Shown here: one piece after another, positions 7,809 through 16,384 of the stretch
How positions within the stretch are numbered: the first letter of the stretch is position 1
How the letters are laid out: each line of letters opens with the position of its first letter
Assembly: GCA_036002485.1 (NCBI GenBank)
Contig: DASYTI010000102.1
Span: forward strand, 1-35,754
Length of the DNA: 35,754 bases
From: Candidatus Methylomirabilota bacterium
Lineage (GTDB): Bacteria > Methylomirabilota > Methylomirabilia > Rokubacteriales > CSP1-6
Direction: 5' to 3'
Program-made: the position numbers and the translations under genes
Notes under the pieces: generated by a model
Told to the model about the DNA's origin: nothing
Databases searched by the model: none
Seen by the model: only the letters and a program-made list of their open reading frames with translations

Positions 7809-10052
7809 ATGGAGCGGACCGATCTGGACGCCCTGGACCTGTCGCTGAGCTCTCCAGCCCCTGAGGGGGAAGAGCTCAACGGCTCGACGCATGCCGTCCA
7901 GTTCTACCACGACGAGAAATTCCTGCTGGACGCCGTCGGCCGCTTCATTGGCCCCGCCCTCGGAGCGGGCGAGGCATGCGTGATCATCTCCACCCCGGCG
8001 CACCAAAGCCAGCTCGCGGAACGGTTGGCCGCGCGCGGATTCGATCTGGCCGCCCTGTGCAGGCAGAGACGCTACGTCACCCTGGACGCCGCCGCGACAC
8101 TGTCTCGGTTCATGATCAACGGGTGGCCAGATGATAAGCGCTTTGCCGATGCCGTGGGCGGCGCCGTCGCCCAGGCGGCCACGGCGGCTCAGTATCCCCG
8201 CGTCCGCGCGTTCGGCGAGATGGTGGCCTTGCTCTGCGCGGAGGGCCGGCCCGAAGCGGCCATCCGTCTCGAAGAGCTGTGGAACGATCTCGCCAAGAGC
8301 CTGCCCTTTGCCCTCCTGTGCGCGTACCCGTTGAGCGCCTTTCGTGCCCACGTCCACCGCGCCCCCTTCCTCAGGATCTGCGGCGCGCACTCGCACGTCT
8401 TTCCCGCCGAGAGCTACGGGGCGCTGAGCAGCGAGGACGATCGGCTCCGCGTGATCACCGGGCTCCAGCAGACGGCGTTGGCTCTCGAGGCGGAGGGCCA
8501 GGGCCTCGCGATCGCCCAGGCTCGACTGGCCGCGATCGTCGAGTGCTCCGACGACGCCATCGTCAGCAAATCCCTGGAGGGCGTCATTACCACCTGGAAC
8601 CCGGCCGCCGAGCGGATGTTCGGCTGGACGGCCGCCGAAGCCGTGGGCCAGCACATCACTCTGATCATTCCCAAGGATCGCCGCGCCGAGGAGGACGACG
8701 TGCTGGCCCGGATCCGCCGCGGCGAGATGCTGGATCACTTCCAGACCATCCGTGTGACGAAAGATGGGCGGCTGCTGAACATCTCGCTCACCGTCTCTCC
8801 GGTCAAGGACCCCGAGGGGTGCATCGTCGGCATCTCGAAGATCGCCCGTGACGTCACGGAGCAGAAGCGACTCGAGGCCGAGCTGACCCAGAGGCTGGCC
8901 GAGCTCGCCGAGGGAGATCGACGCAAGGACGAGTTTCTCGCCATGCTCGGGCACGAGCTGCGAAATCCGCTCGCCGCCGTGCGGAACGCCGTGGTCACCG
9001 CCCGCCTCGATCCGTCGCGACGAGAGCGGGCCCTCGACATCGCGTACCGTCAGACCGACCAGCTCGCGCGGCTGGTCGACGATCTCCTGGACGTCGCCCG
9101 CATCACGGGTGGCCGGATGACCCTGCGCCTGGAGGCGGTTCGCCTGCCCAGCCTCGTCGAGCGCGCCGTGGAGACCGCCAGGGATCTCGTGGGGGCGCGT
9201 GGGCACGACCTCGTGGTCTCGCTGCCCGATGAGCCGCTGTGCGTCAACGCGGATCCCACCCGTCTGGAGCAGGTCGTCGGCAACCTCATCACGAACGCCG
9301 CGAAGTACACCGAGCCCGGCGGGCGGATCGAGGTGACTGTCCAGCGCGAGGGCGAGCAGGCGGTGCTGCGCGTGCGGGACAACGGCATCGGCATCGCGCC
9401 GGAGATGTTATCCCGCGTCTTCGACCTCTTCGCCCAAGCCCATCGCGGCCTCGCGCGAAGCCAGGGCGGGCTGGGGATCGGTCTGACGGTCGTCCGGCGG
9501 CTCGTGGAGATGCACGGCGGGCGGGTGGACGTACGCAGTGAAGGGCTGGGTCGAGGCTCGGAATTCCTCGTGTTCTTGCCGTGCCTGCCCGTCACGGAAG
9601 GCGATGCGGTTTCTGCCTGCTCGGCGACCGAGGCCCACGGCCGGCCCCTCCGGCTGCTCGTCGTCGACGATAATGCGGACGTCGCCGAGGGCCTGATGAT
9701 GCTGCTGGAGCTGCTCGGGCACCGGGTGCGTGTCGCGCACGAAGGCGTGGCCGCCCTGGAGGCCGCGCGCGCGAGCGTGCCCGACATCATGCTGATCGAC
9801 ATCGGGCTTCCGGGCATGAACGGATACGAGCTGGCCCAGAACGCCCGCCAGGATCCGCGGCTCGAGAACGTCGTGCTCGTGGCCCTCACCGGGTACGGTC
9901 GCGAGGAAGACAAGCAGAGGGCGATGGCGGCCGGGTTCGACGACCACCTCGTGAAGCCGTTGACCGTCGAGGCCTTCCAGAACATGCTCGGACGGCTGAG
10001 GAAATCCGAACCGCGGAGGGGCGCCTCCGGAGCTACCGTCTACACGGACTGA
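7809..10052 (+). CDS. MEDS-PAS-histidine kinase-receiver hybrid sensor protein
   Basis: A 747-residue soluble hybrid kinase. Order: MEDS sensory domain (about 25-190, DcmR-like, beginning HAVQFYHDE), PAS domain (about 235-355), HisKA with phospho-acceptor His382 (MLGHELRNPL), and HATPase with N box Asn496, DNGIGI at 524-529 and GGLGIGL at 553-559. A C-terminal receiver follows with acidic pair Asp620/621, phospho-acceptor Asp664 (LIDIGLPGMNG), Thr693 and Lys715. There are no transmembrane segments, so signals are sensed in the cytoplasm. MEDS domains occur in regulators of one-carbon/halomethane metabolism, but the ligand here is unknown. No separate response regulator or output domain is adjacent, so its phosphorelay partner must be elsewhere. 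Confidence 0.93.
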   Translation: MERTDLDALDLSLSSPAPEGEELNGSTHAVQFYHDEKFLLDAVGRFIGPALGAGEACVIISTPAHQSQLAERLAARGFDLAALCRQRRYVTLDAAATLSRFMINGWPDDKRFADAVGGAVAQAATAAQYPRVRAFGEMVALLCAEGRPEAAIRLEELWNDLAKSLPFALLCAYPLSAFRAHVHRAPFLRICGAHSHVFPAESYGALSSEDDRLRVITGLQQTALALEAEGQGLAIAQARLAAIVECSDDAIVSKSLEGVITTWNPAAERMFGWTAAEAVGQHITLIIPKDRRAEEDDVLARIRRGEMLDHFQTIRVTKDGRLLNISLTVSPVKDPEGCIVGISKIARDVTEQKRLEAELTQRLAELAEGDRRKDEFLAMLGHELRNPLAAVRNAVVTARLDPSRRERALDIAYRQTDQLARLVDDLLDVARITGGRMTLRLEAVRLPSLVERAVETARDLVGARGHDLVVSLPDEPLCVNADPTRLEQVVGNLITNAAKYTEPGGRIEVTVQREGEQAVLRVRDNGIGIAPEMLSRVFDLFAQAHRGLARSQGGLGIGLTVVRRLVEMHGGRVDVRSEGLGRGSEFLVFLPCLPVTEGDAVSACSATEAHGRPLRLLVVDDNADVAEGLMMLLELLGHRVRVAHEGVAALEAARASVPDIMLIDIGLPGMNGYELAQNARQDPRLENVVLVALTGYGREEDKQRAMAAGFDDHLVKPLTVEAFQNMLGRLRKSEPRRGASGATVYTD

Positions 10053-10072
10053 GGAAGCTCAGCTCGTCACGT

Positions 10073-11275
10073 TCACTGCGTCCAGCTCAGGGCCTTGAAG
10101 GCAAGGACATCGGCCTCACGCCCGCTGAGATCCAGAGGGCCGAGCGTGGCCAGAGTTCGCCACACCCCCGTTCCAAGATTCACCGCGCGGATCTTCACGC
10201 CGTCCTTGGCCACCGCGACCACCGCCAGCTGCGTCTCGTCGGGCGCCCATTCGATCGCCGCGATGAGCTCTTCCGTCTGGAAGGTGGCGAGCGGCTTGTC
10301 CGGGACCAAGCTGTCGGGCGGCGCGCCCACGGCGTAGACATGAAGCTTCCCCGAGCCTCCCGAGCTCGAGCCCAGGCCTACCGCCAGCTTCGTCCCTCCC
10401 GGAGAGAGGGTCATGGCTCCGAGGACGACCTTGGCCGGAACCGCGAGCCCCAGTGAGCTGAGCTGTCGCTGGTCCAGCAGTCTGGTCGGCGGCGTCCCTG
10501 CTCCGAGCTTCATGCGATAGAGGCCCGCCAGGGTAGGTCCCGGGGGCCGGTCGCGATTGATGACGTCGAGGAAGTAGATGGCATCGCCGCCGGGCGCCCA
10601 CTCGGCGAGGATGGGCCCTCCGGGCAAGAGCTCGAAGGCCCCGGTCTTGGTATCGAGCACCGCGGCGGATTCCCAGGACAGGAGAATCTTGCGGCCATCG
10701 GCGGACCAGCGGAACTTGTTGGGGGGCGTCGAGTACGACGGGATGTTCGTCACCCCTCGAGGGACACCGAACCGCGACTGGACCTTCTTGCCGGCCACGT
10801 CGACGAGGGCGATCGACATCTTGAGCGGAGCGGCCGCCCCCGGTACGAGAGTCAGGACGGCGATCTGCTTCCCGTCGGGCGACCACGCGGGCTGCCAGAG
10901 GTAGAGCTGTTCATTCGGTTCGCCCTGGAAGAGCACGGTCTCCTGGCCCGTCCGATCCCGGAGCTTCAGCGCGAGCTGGGGATCGAAGAACGCGAAGGCC
11001 GTTCCGTCCGGCGACCAGGTAGCGCCGAGGCCGAACACGAGCGCTCCGAGCTGACGGCCTTCGGGGAAGACTCCCGCGGTCACCAGTCGCCGATTCACCC
11101 CGGTTCCCACCACGTCGACGTGGAGGATGGCCCGGGAGCCCGTCGCCGCGTCGACGATGGCGACGGGTGGTTTGGGCTGGCCGTGCAGGCTGCTTGCGAG
11201 TCCCGAGACGAGGAGCAGGAGGGAGCAAAAAGCCACGAGCGGGCGACGGGCCGGTCCGCCAGTCAGTCTGGACAT
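10073..11275 (-). CDS. Exported TolB/WD40-like beta-propeller protein
   Basis: A 400-residue protein with a signal peptide (1-33, ending SLHGQ) and at least six propeller-blade motifs of the WSPDG type (ATWSPDG, PAWSPDG, RWSADG, EWAPGG, LSPGG, EWAPDE) spaced through the chain. This is the PD40/TolB-like repeat family. Its blades usually form a periplasmic protein-binding platform, but no Pal or Tol genes are nearby and it lacks the TolB N-terminal domain. It converges on the hybrid kinase (20 bp between stops) and diverges from the small gene at 11392. Start ATG 11275 has only a weak AGGGGG upstream. Confidence 0.85.
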   Translation of the reverse strand: MSRLTGGPARRPLVAFCSLLLLVSGLASSLHGQPKPPVAIVDAATGSRAILHVDVVGTGVNRRLVTAGVFPEGRQLGALVFGLGATWSPDGTAFAFFDPQLALKLRDRTGQETVLFQGEPNEQLYLWQPAWSPDGKQIAVLTLVPGAAAPLKMSIALVDVAGKKVQSRFGVPRGVTNIPSYSTPPNKFRWSADGRKILLSWESAAVLDTKTGAFELLPGGPILAEWAPGGDAIYFLDVINRDRPPGPTLAGLYRMKLGAGTPPTRLLDQRQLSSLGLAVPAKVVLGAMTLSPGGTKLAVGLGSSSGGSGKLHVYAVGAPPDSLVPDKPLATFQTEELIAAIEWAPDETQLAVVAVAKDGVKIRAVNLGTGVWRTLATLGPLDLSGREADVLAFKALSWTQ

Positions 11276-11379
11276 GATCAGGAGCCCCCTTGGTCGAATC
11301 GCTACCCCGCGGCACCGTGATGATTCGAGCCTAGCATTTGAAGGGGCATGGGCAAGGACAAATGGGTGAGCGTGTCTGC

Positions 11380-11385
11380 TAGACT
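11380..11385 (+). promoter_or_regulatory. Candidate -10 box of a leaderless transcript
   Basis: TAGACT ends 6 nt before the ATG at 11392. There is no Shine-Dalgarno-like purine run between it and the start, the arrangement expected when transcription begins at the start codon itself. Only a partial -35 (AGGACA at 11355-11360, 19-nt spacer) is seen. The same hexamer followed by C stands 7 nt before the XRE start at 17571 on the other strand, which strengthens the reading slightly. Confidence 0.35.
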
Positions 11386-11391
11386 CTGGCC

Positions 11392-11697
11392 ATGAGCGGC
11401 GATGCCCCCAAGAGCGCCTACGAGCTGGCCATGGAGCGCCTCCGGCAGAAGGACAAGGAGGCGAGCGTCGATGATCGCCCGCTCACCGACGACCAGAAGG
11501 CCGCCATCGCCGACGCCCGCCAGTTCTGCACGGCCAAGGTCGCCGAGCGCGAGATCCTGCATCAGGCCGCCCTGTCCAGCGCGGGCAGCTATGAGGAGAT
11601 CGAGCGGCTGAACGAGGCGCTCCGGCGCGACAAGGAGAGGCTGGCCAGCGATCGCGACCGCAAGATCGCGGAGATCCGGGGAGAGAAAGCCTCGTAG
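11392..11697 (+). CDS. Small conserved-looking coiled-coil protein
   Basis: 101 residues, highly charged and without a signal peptide or membrane segment. Residues 7-25 and 60-98 are rich in Glu, Lys, Arg and Leu with heptad-like spacing, so helical coiled-coil structure is likely; a single Cys lies at 44. I recognise no named family. Codon use and third-position GC match neighbouring genes, supporting a real coding sequence. It diverges from the TolB-like gene with a 116-bp gap and appears to be translated from a leaderless transcript (see the TAGACT site at 11380). Confidence 0.7.
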   Translation: MSGDAPKSAYELAMERLRQKDKEASVDDRPLTDDQKAAIADARQFCTAKVAEREILHQAALSSAGSYEEIERLNEALRRDKERLASDRDRKIAEIRGEKAS

Positions 11698-11963
11698 CCC
11701 GGCCCGTTCCAGCATCAGGCTCACCCATCCCAAATCTTCCCCGCCGTGTCAGGATTACACGCTCAACTTCCGGGGGCACGCGCCGATCTCTGGCCGGACC
11801 ATGGTTGAGCCTCATGGCCTGCGCGTAACCTCGCGGCAAGCTTGCCTCTCTTGACCTCTTCCGAGGCGCGGCCGGCGGCTCTTACGCTACCCGGCCGAGC
11901 AGGCTCGTGGCATGAGCCTTGCGGTACATCGATGGTCACCCAGCGTCCCGGATAGAGAAGACA
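11698..11963 (+). other. Intergenic stretch before the small exported-protein cluster
   Basis: About 266 bp without a convincing gene. TTGACC at 11851 resembles a -35 box but has no -10 at 16-18 nt; the nearest TACGCT at 11883 is 26 nt away. No strong terminator hairpin follows the small gene ending at 11697. Probable promoter region for the exported-protein genes, not resolved. Confidence 0.3.
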
Positions 11964-12617
11964 ATGCCTCGATCAGCTCCCGGCCCGTATCGACACCCAT
12001 GCCGACGAGCGTCTCTCGTCCTGGTGTGTGTTTTCGCGCTCGCGATTGGAGGACATCTGTCTCCGGTCATTGCGGGCCAACTGGATGCTCCGATCGTGGG
12101 CATGCCTCCGCAAGGGGGTGACACACGCCCTGCTGGCCCTATCAATCTCCACGGCCTGGACGATCTCCTCTCCGTCGCCGCTGTCGTGGAGAGCCTTTTC
12201 AATGGCACGGAGCTGGTCGCCCGAAGCTCCGACCAGCGCGGCGGCGAATTCTTGACGGGAGGTCTCGATGGTGGCGCGCTCGACACCTTCGATCCCTTCT
12301 CCGAGGGGTTCCCCACCGAGCTCACGGACGACAACGGCAAGCCGATCGTGACCGAAGGTCTCTGGGCCGTCAGACTCGACCGTGAGGGTGATGTGGACCA
12401 CGCCCATGTCGCCGCGGGCATCGCGGGGCCAGCGCACTACGATGACTCTGACTGGTTCGACAGCCTGACCCTGGTGCTGGTCGGCACTGGCGCGGGCCTG
12501 ACCCTGTTTTCTCTCGGCTGGTCTCGTTTCCGCATACAACGCCGCCACCGATCCCGTCTGTCGCACCGTCGGCCGAACCGGAGTCGATCGAGGTCCGGAA
12601 CCCTCCAGCGACGCTGA
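11964..12617 (+). CDS. Hypothetical exported protein with C-terminal membrane segment
   Basis: About 217 residues, no recognised family. It has an N-terminal signal sequence or anchor (residues about 16-38, hydrophobic LVLVCVFALAIGG, then SPVIAGQ), an acidic, Gly-rich middle (about 40-165) and a single hydrophobic segment near the C terminus (about 167-186, TLVLVGTGAGLTLFSLGW). A very Arg-rich tail follows that would stay in the cytoplasm, so an extracytoplasmic domain anchored near its C terminus is likely. ATG 11964 with GAGAAG upstream is preferred over a TTG 15 codons earlier. It is 27 bp before the next small exported protein. Opposite-strand open frames here are less convincing because they lack such topology. 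Confidence 0.55.
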   Translation: MPRSAPGPYRHPCRRASLVLVCVFALAIGGHLSPVIAGQLDAPIVGMPPQGGDTRPAGPINLHGLDDLLSVAAVVESLFNGTELVARSSDQRGGEFLTGGLDGGALDTFDPFSEGFPTELTDDNGKPIVTEGLWAVRLDREGDVDHAHVAAGIAGPAHYDDSDWFDSLTLVLVGTGAGLTLFSLGWSRFRIQRRHRSRLSHRRPNRSRSRSGTLQRR

Positions 12618-12644
12618 GGCGTCTCAAGAGCAGGAGGTATGGCC

Positions 12645-12974
12645 ATGAAAAACCTCGTGCTCATCCTGGCTCTCCTGGCTTTCACGATGGCGCCCGGCTT
12701 GGCGTACGCGGGCGGCTTCCATGCCGGGTTCCACGACAATCGCTCGAAGGTCCAGGGGCAGTTCTTCTGGCGCCCCTTCTTCTATGCGGGCCCCTTCATC
12801 TCCGGCTATCCCGCCGGCTTCGGGTACGGGTATCCGGGTCCATATTTCGGCGAGAGCGATGGCGACGCGACTCGCTATACGTACGGATATCCCGGTCCCT
12901 ATACCTATGGAGTCTACGGCTATCGACGTCCCTCGTGCGCCGCGCAGCTGAATGGCTACTGGGTCTGCAGCTGA
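12645..12974 (+). CDS. Small secreted Gly/Tyr/Pro-rich protein
   Basis: 109 residues: a clear signal peptide (MKNLVLILALLAF to AYA, about residue 22) and a mature part rich in Gly, Tyr, Phe and Pro with the heptapeptide YGYPGPY occurring twice and a similar GYP unit earlier. It ends with two Cys (PSCAAQLNGYWVCS). The perfect AGGAGG at 12632-12637 touches an ATG at 12639 but stands 7 nt from the ATG at 12645, so 12645 is the likely start. Such composition fits an envelope or surface structural protein; no enzymatic motif is seen. It is followed 9 bp later by another tiny exported protein. Confidence 0.72.
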   Translation: MKNLVLILALLAFTMAPGLAYAGGFHAGFHDNRSKVQGQFFWRPFFYAGPFISGYPAGFGYGYPGPYFGESDGDATRYTYGYPGPYTYGVYGYRRPSCAAQLNGYWVCS

Positions 12975-12983
12975 CCTTCACCG

Positions 12984-13181
12984 ATGAAAGTGTATGCATG
13001 GATCGTGGCATTCCTGGCGGTCCTCGCCTTGGCGGGGACCGCCTTCGTCCTCGCGCCTCACAGCCATCCGGTGCGTGACTGCGCGGGCGGCGTGGTCATG
13101 CTCAAGGGCCCTCATGGAGAACCCATGGAGTGCGTGTGCATCCGCGGAGTGATGGCCAGCTGCTTCGAGCCTGGGCCCTAG
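12984..13181 (+). CDS. Tiny secreted cysteine-containing protein
   Basis: 65 residues: a signal peptide or membrane anchor (about 1-24, AWIVAFLAVLALAGTAFVLA) and a 40-residue mature part with four Cys (33, 50, 52 and 60), including ECVCIRG, enough for two disulfide bonds. The frame starts 9 bp after the previous stop and probably belongs to the same transcript. No strong ribosome binding site is visible, consistent with coupling. I do not recognise a family. The arrangement C-x16-C-x-C-x7-C is distinctive enough for a profile search. Confidence 0.55.
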   Translation: MKVYAWIVAFLAVLALAGTAFVLAPHSHPVRDCAGGVVMLKGPHGEPMECVCIRGVMASCFEPGP

Positions 13182-13356
13182 CGTCGCCCGCGGCCGGCCC
13201 CGGAGGGCCTGCCCGGTCAAGATTTCCGGGTCGGCGGCGACATGTCGTGAGGAGGCTCACCCCCAGGCCTCTTGTGGAACTGGAGACAGAGAGGGAACAT
13301 CAGATAGAGAGGCGCCCTCCGCTTGGAGGTTTCGCGAGCGCGAGAAGGAGAAGCCC

Positions 13357-14721
13357 ATGAGCATCCAGACCATTAACCCCGCTACCGGACAAGTCCTCGA
13401 GACCTACGAGGAAACCTCTCGCAGCGAGCTGGATCAAATCTTGGCGCGGGCCCACGCCATGTTCCTCGAGTGGCGCGCGGTGCCCTTTGCCGAGCGTGCC
13501 CGTCGCATGCGTAAGGCCGGGCAGGTCCTCAGGACCCGCCAGGGGCAATACGCGCGCACCATGACGCTCGAGATGGGCAAGCCCATCGTGCAGGCCGAGG
13601 CGGAGGTCGAGAAGTGCGCCTCCGTCTGCGACTACTATGCGGAGCACGCGGAATCCTTTCTCGCCAAGCAGCCCCGCGAGACGGAAGCGTCCAGCAGCTA
13701 TGTGCGCTTCGATCCCCTCGGAGCCGTCCTCGCCGTGATGCCCTGGAACTTTCCCTTCTGGCAGGTGTTCCGATTTGCGGCGCCTGCCCTCATGGCCGGC
13801 AATGTCGGCATTCTCAAGCACGCCTCCAATGTCCCGGGCTGCGCGCTGGCCATCGAGCAGGTCTTTGTCGACGCGGGTTTCCCGCGCGGGGTCTTCTCGA
13901 GCGTGCTCATCGGGTCTCCGGCCGTCACCGGGCTGATCGCTGATCCCCGCATCGTCGCGGTCACCCTCACGGGCAGCGAGCGCGCGGGCAGCAGCGTGGC
14001 CGAGCATGCGGGCCACCACCTGAAGAAGACGGTGCTGGAGCTCGGGGGGAGCGACCCGTTCATGGTGCTGGCCGATGCCGATGTGGCTGCCGCGGCCCGG
14101 ACGGCGGCGGACGCGCGGCTCATCAATAGCGGCCAGAGCTGCATCGCGGCCAAGCGCTTCATCGTCGTCGAGCCGCTCGCCGATCAGTTCATCGAGAAGT
14201 TCCGCGACGAGCTGCAAAGCCGTCGCATGGGCGATCCCCTGGCGCGCGAGACTCAGGTCGGCCCGCAGGCCCGCGCCGATCTCAGAGACTCGCTCCACCA
14301 GCAGGTCGAGGAGTCGGTCCGGCGCGGGGCCAAGCGCCTGCTCGGTGGCGAGATCCCCGCCGGCAAGGGAGCATTCTATCCGCCCACCCTCCTCGCCGCC
14401 GTCGACAAGGGCATGCCCGCCTTCGATGAGGAGACCTTCGGCCCGGTGGCGGCGGTGATCCGCGCCAAGGACGAGGCGGATGCCGTGCGCCTCGCTAACG
14501 ATTCTCCGTACGGACTTGGAGCCTCGGTGTGGACCCGGGACCGCGCCTGCGCCGAGCGGATGGCCGCCCAGATCGAGGCGGGGTGCGTGTTCGTGAACGG
14601 GCTCGTGAAGTCAGATCCGCGCATGCCCTTCGGCGGGATCAAGCGCTCGGGCTATGGGCGGGAGCTCTCTGAGTACGGAATCCGCGAGTTCGTCAACATC
14701 AAGTCGGTCTGGATCGTCTAG
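13357..14721 (+). CDS. gabD: NAD(P)-dependent succinate-semialdehyde dehydrogenase-type aldehyde dehydrogenase
   Basis: A 454-residue aldehyde dehydrogenase with the complete catalytic set: Asn131 (PWNFPFWQ), Lys154 in the cofactor site, Glu228 (ELGGSDPF) and nucleophile Cys262 (NSGQSCIAAKR). The short length (about 450 rather than about 480) and the PWNFPFWQ and GSDPF segments match the GabD/Sad-like succinate-semialdehyde dehydrogenase group, which oxidises succinate semialdehyde to succinate in GABA-type pathways. AGAAGGAG lies 7-8 nt before the ATG. The acetolactate-synthase-like gene follows after 10 bp, so the two are likely co-expressed. The exact aldehyde is not proven by sequence. 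Confidence 0.92.
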   Translation: MSIQTINPATGQVLETYEETSRSELDQILARAHAMFLEWRAVPFAERARRMRKAGQVLRTRQGQYARTMTLEMGKPIVQAEAEVEKCASVCDYYAEHAESFLAKQPRETEASSSYVRFDPLGAVLAVMPWNFPFWQVFRFAAPALMAGNVGILKHASNVPGCALAIEQVFVDAGFPRGVFSSVLIGSPAVTGLIADPRIVAVTLTGSERAGSSVAEHAGHHLKKTVLELGGSDPFMVLADADVAAAARTAADARLINSGQSCIAAKRFIVVEPLADQFIEKFRDELQSRRMGDPLARETQVGPQARADLRDSLHQQVEESVRRGAKRLLGGEIPAGKGAFYPPTLLAAVDKGMPAFDEETFGPVAAVIRAKDEADAVRLANDSPYGLGASVWTRDRACAERMAAQIEAGCVFVNGLVKSDPRMPFGGIKRSGYGRELSEYGIREFVNIKSVWIV

Positions 14722-14731
14722 CCCTCCCGCC

Positions 14732-16366
14732 ATGAAGGCCTCCGATCTCATCGTCCAGTGTCTCGAGAACGAAGGCGTTCGCTATGTCTTCGGCCTCCCG
14801 GGCGAGGAGATCCTGGACATCCTGGACTCCCTCGCGGACTCCCGGGTCACCTTCATCCCCACGCGACACGAGCAGGGCGCGGCCTTCATGGCCGACGCCT
14901 ACGGCCGTCTCACGGGCCATGCGGGGGTCTGCCTCTCGACGCTCGGGCCCGGAGCCACCAACCTCGCCACGGGCGTCGCCGACGCCAACCTCGACCGCGC
15001 CCCGCTCGTGGCGATCACGGGGCAGGCCGCCCGCGATCGCATCCACAAGGAATCCCACCAGCACGTGGACATCATCGAGCATCTGCGGCCGTTGACGAAG
15101 TGGAACACGCGCGCGGAGACGGCGGCCGTGATTCCCGAGGTGATTCGCAAGGCCTTCAAGCTCGCCGAGTCCGAGAAGCCCGGGGCCTGCCACATCGAGG
15201 TGCCCGAGGACGTGGCGGGGGAAGCGGTCGACGGAACGCCGCTGTCGACGGTGCGAGCGCGGCGCCCGTCCCCGGACCGCCCGGCCCTCCAGACCGCCGC
15301 CCGTCTCATCGAGGAGGCCACTCATCCGCTGATCTTCGCCGGGAACGGCGTGATCCGGGGGCGCGCCTCGACGGAGCTGCGGGCGCTTGCCCGGAGACAC
15401 GGCATCCCCGTCGTCCACACCTTCATGGCCAAGGGCTCCATGCCAGCCGACGACGATCTCTGCCTGCTCTCGGCCGGGCTCCAGGCGCGGGACTACGTGT
15501 CGTGCGGGTTCGAGAAGGCGGATCTCATCATCGCCGTCGGCTATGATCCCGTCGAGTACGCCCCGAAGTTCTGGAACCCGGCCCGGAAGAAGCCCATCAT
15601 CCACATCGACTTCACCCCGGCCGAGGTGGACAGCTTCTACCAGCCGGCCGTCGAGGTGGTGGCCGATGTGCGGGAGGCCCTCGAGCTGCTGAACGACATG
15701 GTGAAGGGGGAGAAGGACCCGTCGCCCTACCTCGAGCTCCGCCGGCTCATTCTCAAGGATCTCGAGGAGGGGGCGGACGATCAGACCTTCCCCCTCAAGC
15801 CGCAGCACATCCTGCGAGAGCTCCGCGCCCGCATGGGGCGCGAGGACATCCTCATCTCGGACGTGGGCACCCACAAGCTCTGGATCGCCCGGACCTTTCC
15901 AGCTTACGAGCCCAACACCGTGCTGATCTCCAATGGCCTGGCCGCCATGGGCTTTGCCCTGCCCGCGGCCATCGCGGCCAAGCTCGTTCACCCCGAGCGC
16001 AACGTGGTGGCGGTGAGCGGCGACGGCGGCTTCCTCATGAATTGCCAGGAGCTCGAGACGGCCCGCCGGCTGGGGCTCGCCGTGGTGAACGTGATCTTCC
16101 GCGACGGCGGATACAACCTGATCCAGTGGAAGCAGCAGACGCATCTCGGACGCGAGACGGGCGTGACCTTCGGCAATCCCGACTTCGTCGCGCTGGCCGA
16201 AGCCTTTGGCGCCAAGGGCTATGCGGTGGAATCTCCGCGCGAGCTCGGCCAGGTCCTGGCCGAGGCCCTGGCCGAGCCCGGTCCGTCCATCGTCGACGTG
16301 CCGGTCGACTATCGCGAGAACGCCAAGCTGACGGAGCGGCTCGGGCACCTCGTGTGCCCGATCTAG
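14732..16366 (+). CDS. Acetolactate synthase large-subunit-like ThDP enzyme (catabolic AlsS type)
   Basis: 544 residues with the three-domain ThDP fold. The catalytic Glu47 is in RHEQGAAFMADAYGR, the central domain spans about 185-340, and the diphosphate/metal motif is GDGGFLMN at 430-437. The second metal-ligand position, 27 residues after Asp431, is Asp458 (FRDGGYNLI). In biosynthetic IlvB it is normally Asn, while Asp is what I recall for the FAD-independent catabolic acetolactate synthases, so the gene groups with AlsS-like enzymes. No small regulatory subunit (IlvN) follows, which agrees. It starts 10 bp after the aldehyde dehydrogenase; an upstream in-frame start inside that gene is unlikely. 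The real substrate may be another 2-oxo acid. Confidence 0.88.
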   Translation: MKASDLIVQCLENEGVRYVFGLPGEEILDILDSLADSRVTFIPTRHEQGAAFMADAYGRLTGHAGVCLSTLGPGATNLATGVADANLDRAPLVAITGQAARDRIHKESHQHVDIIEHLRPLTKWNTRAETAAVIPEVIRKAFKLAESEKPGACHIEVPEDVAGEAVDGTPLSTVRARRPSPDRPALQTAARLIEEATHPLIFAGNGVIRGRASTELRALARRHGIPVVHTFMAKGSMPADDDLCLLSAGLQARDYVSCGFEKADLIIAVGYDPVEYAPKFWNPARKKPIIHIDFTPAEVDSFYQPAVEVVADVREALELLNDMVKGEKDPSPYLELRRLILKDLEEGADDQTFPLKPQHILRELRARMGREDILISDVGTHKLWIARTFPAYEPNTVLISNGLAAMGFALPAAIAAKLVHPERNVVAVSGDGGFLMNCQELETARRLGLAVVNVIFRDGGYNLIQWKQQTHLGRETGVTFGNPDFVALAEAFGAKGYAVESPRELGQVLAEALAEPGPSIVDVPVDYRENAKLTERLGHLVCPI

Positions 16367-16384
16367 AAGCGGGGTACGCCATCC

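Noticed and set aside
7716-9206. Minus-strand open frame of about 496 codons opposite the sensor kinase.
   Set aside because: The plus strand encodes all HisKA, HATPase and PAS motifs; the antisense product has none.
11851-11888. TTGACC with TACGCT as a promoter.
   Set aside because: The 26-nt spacing is far outside the 16-18 nt range.
14699-16348. Minus-strand open frame of about 549 codons opposite the acetolactate-synthase-like gene.
   Set aside because: It mirrors a clear ThDP enzyme and has no recognisable domain.
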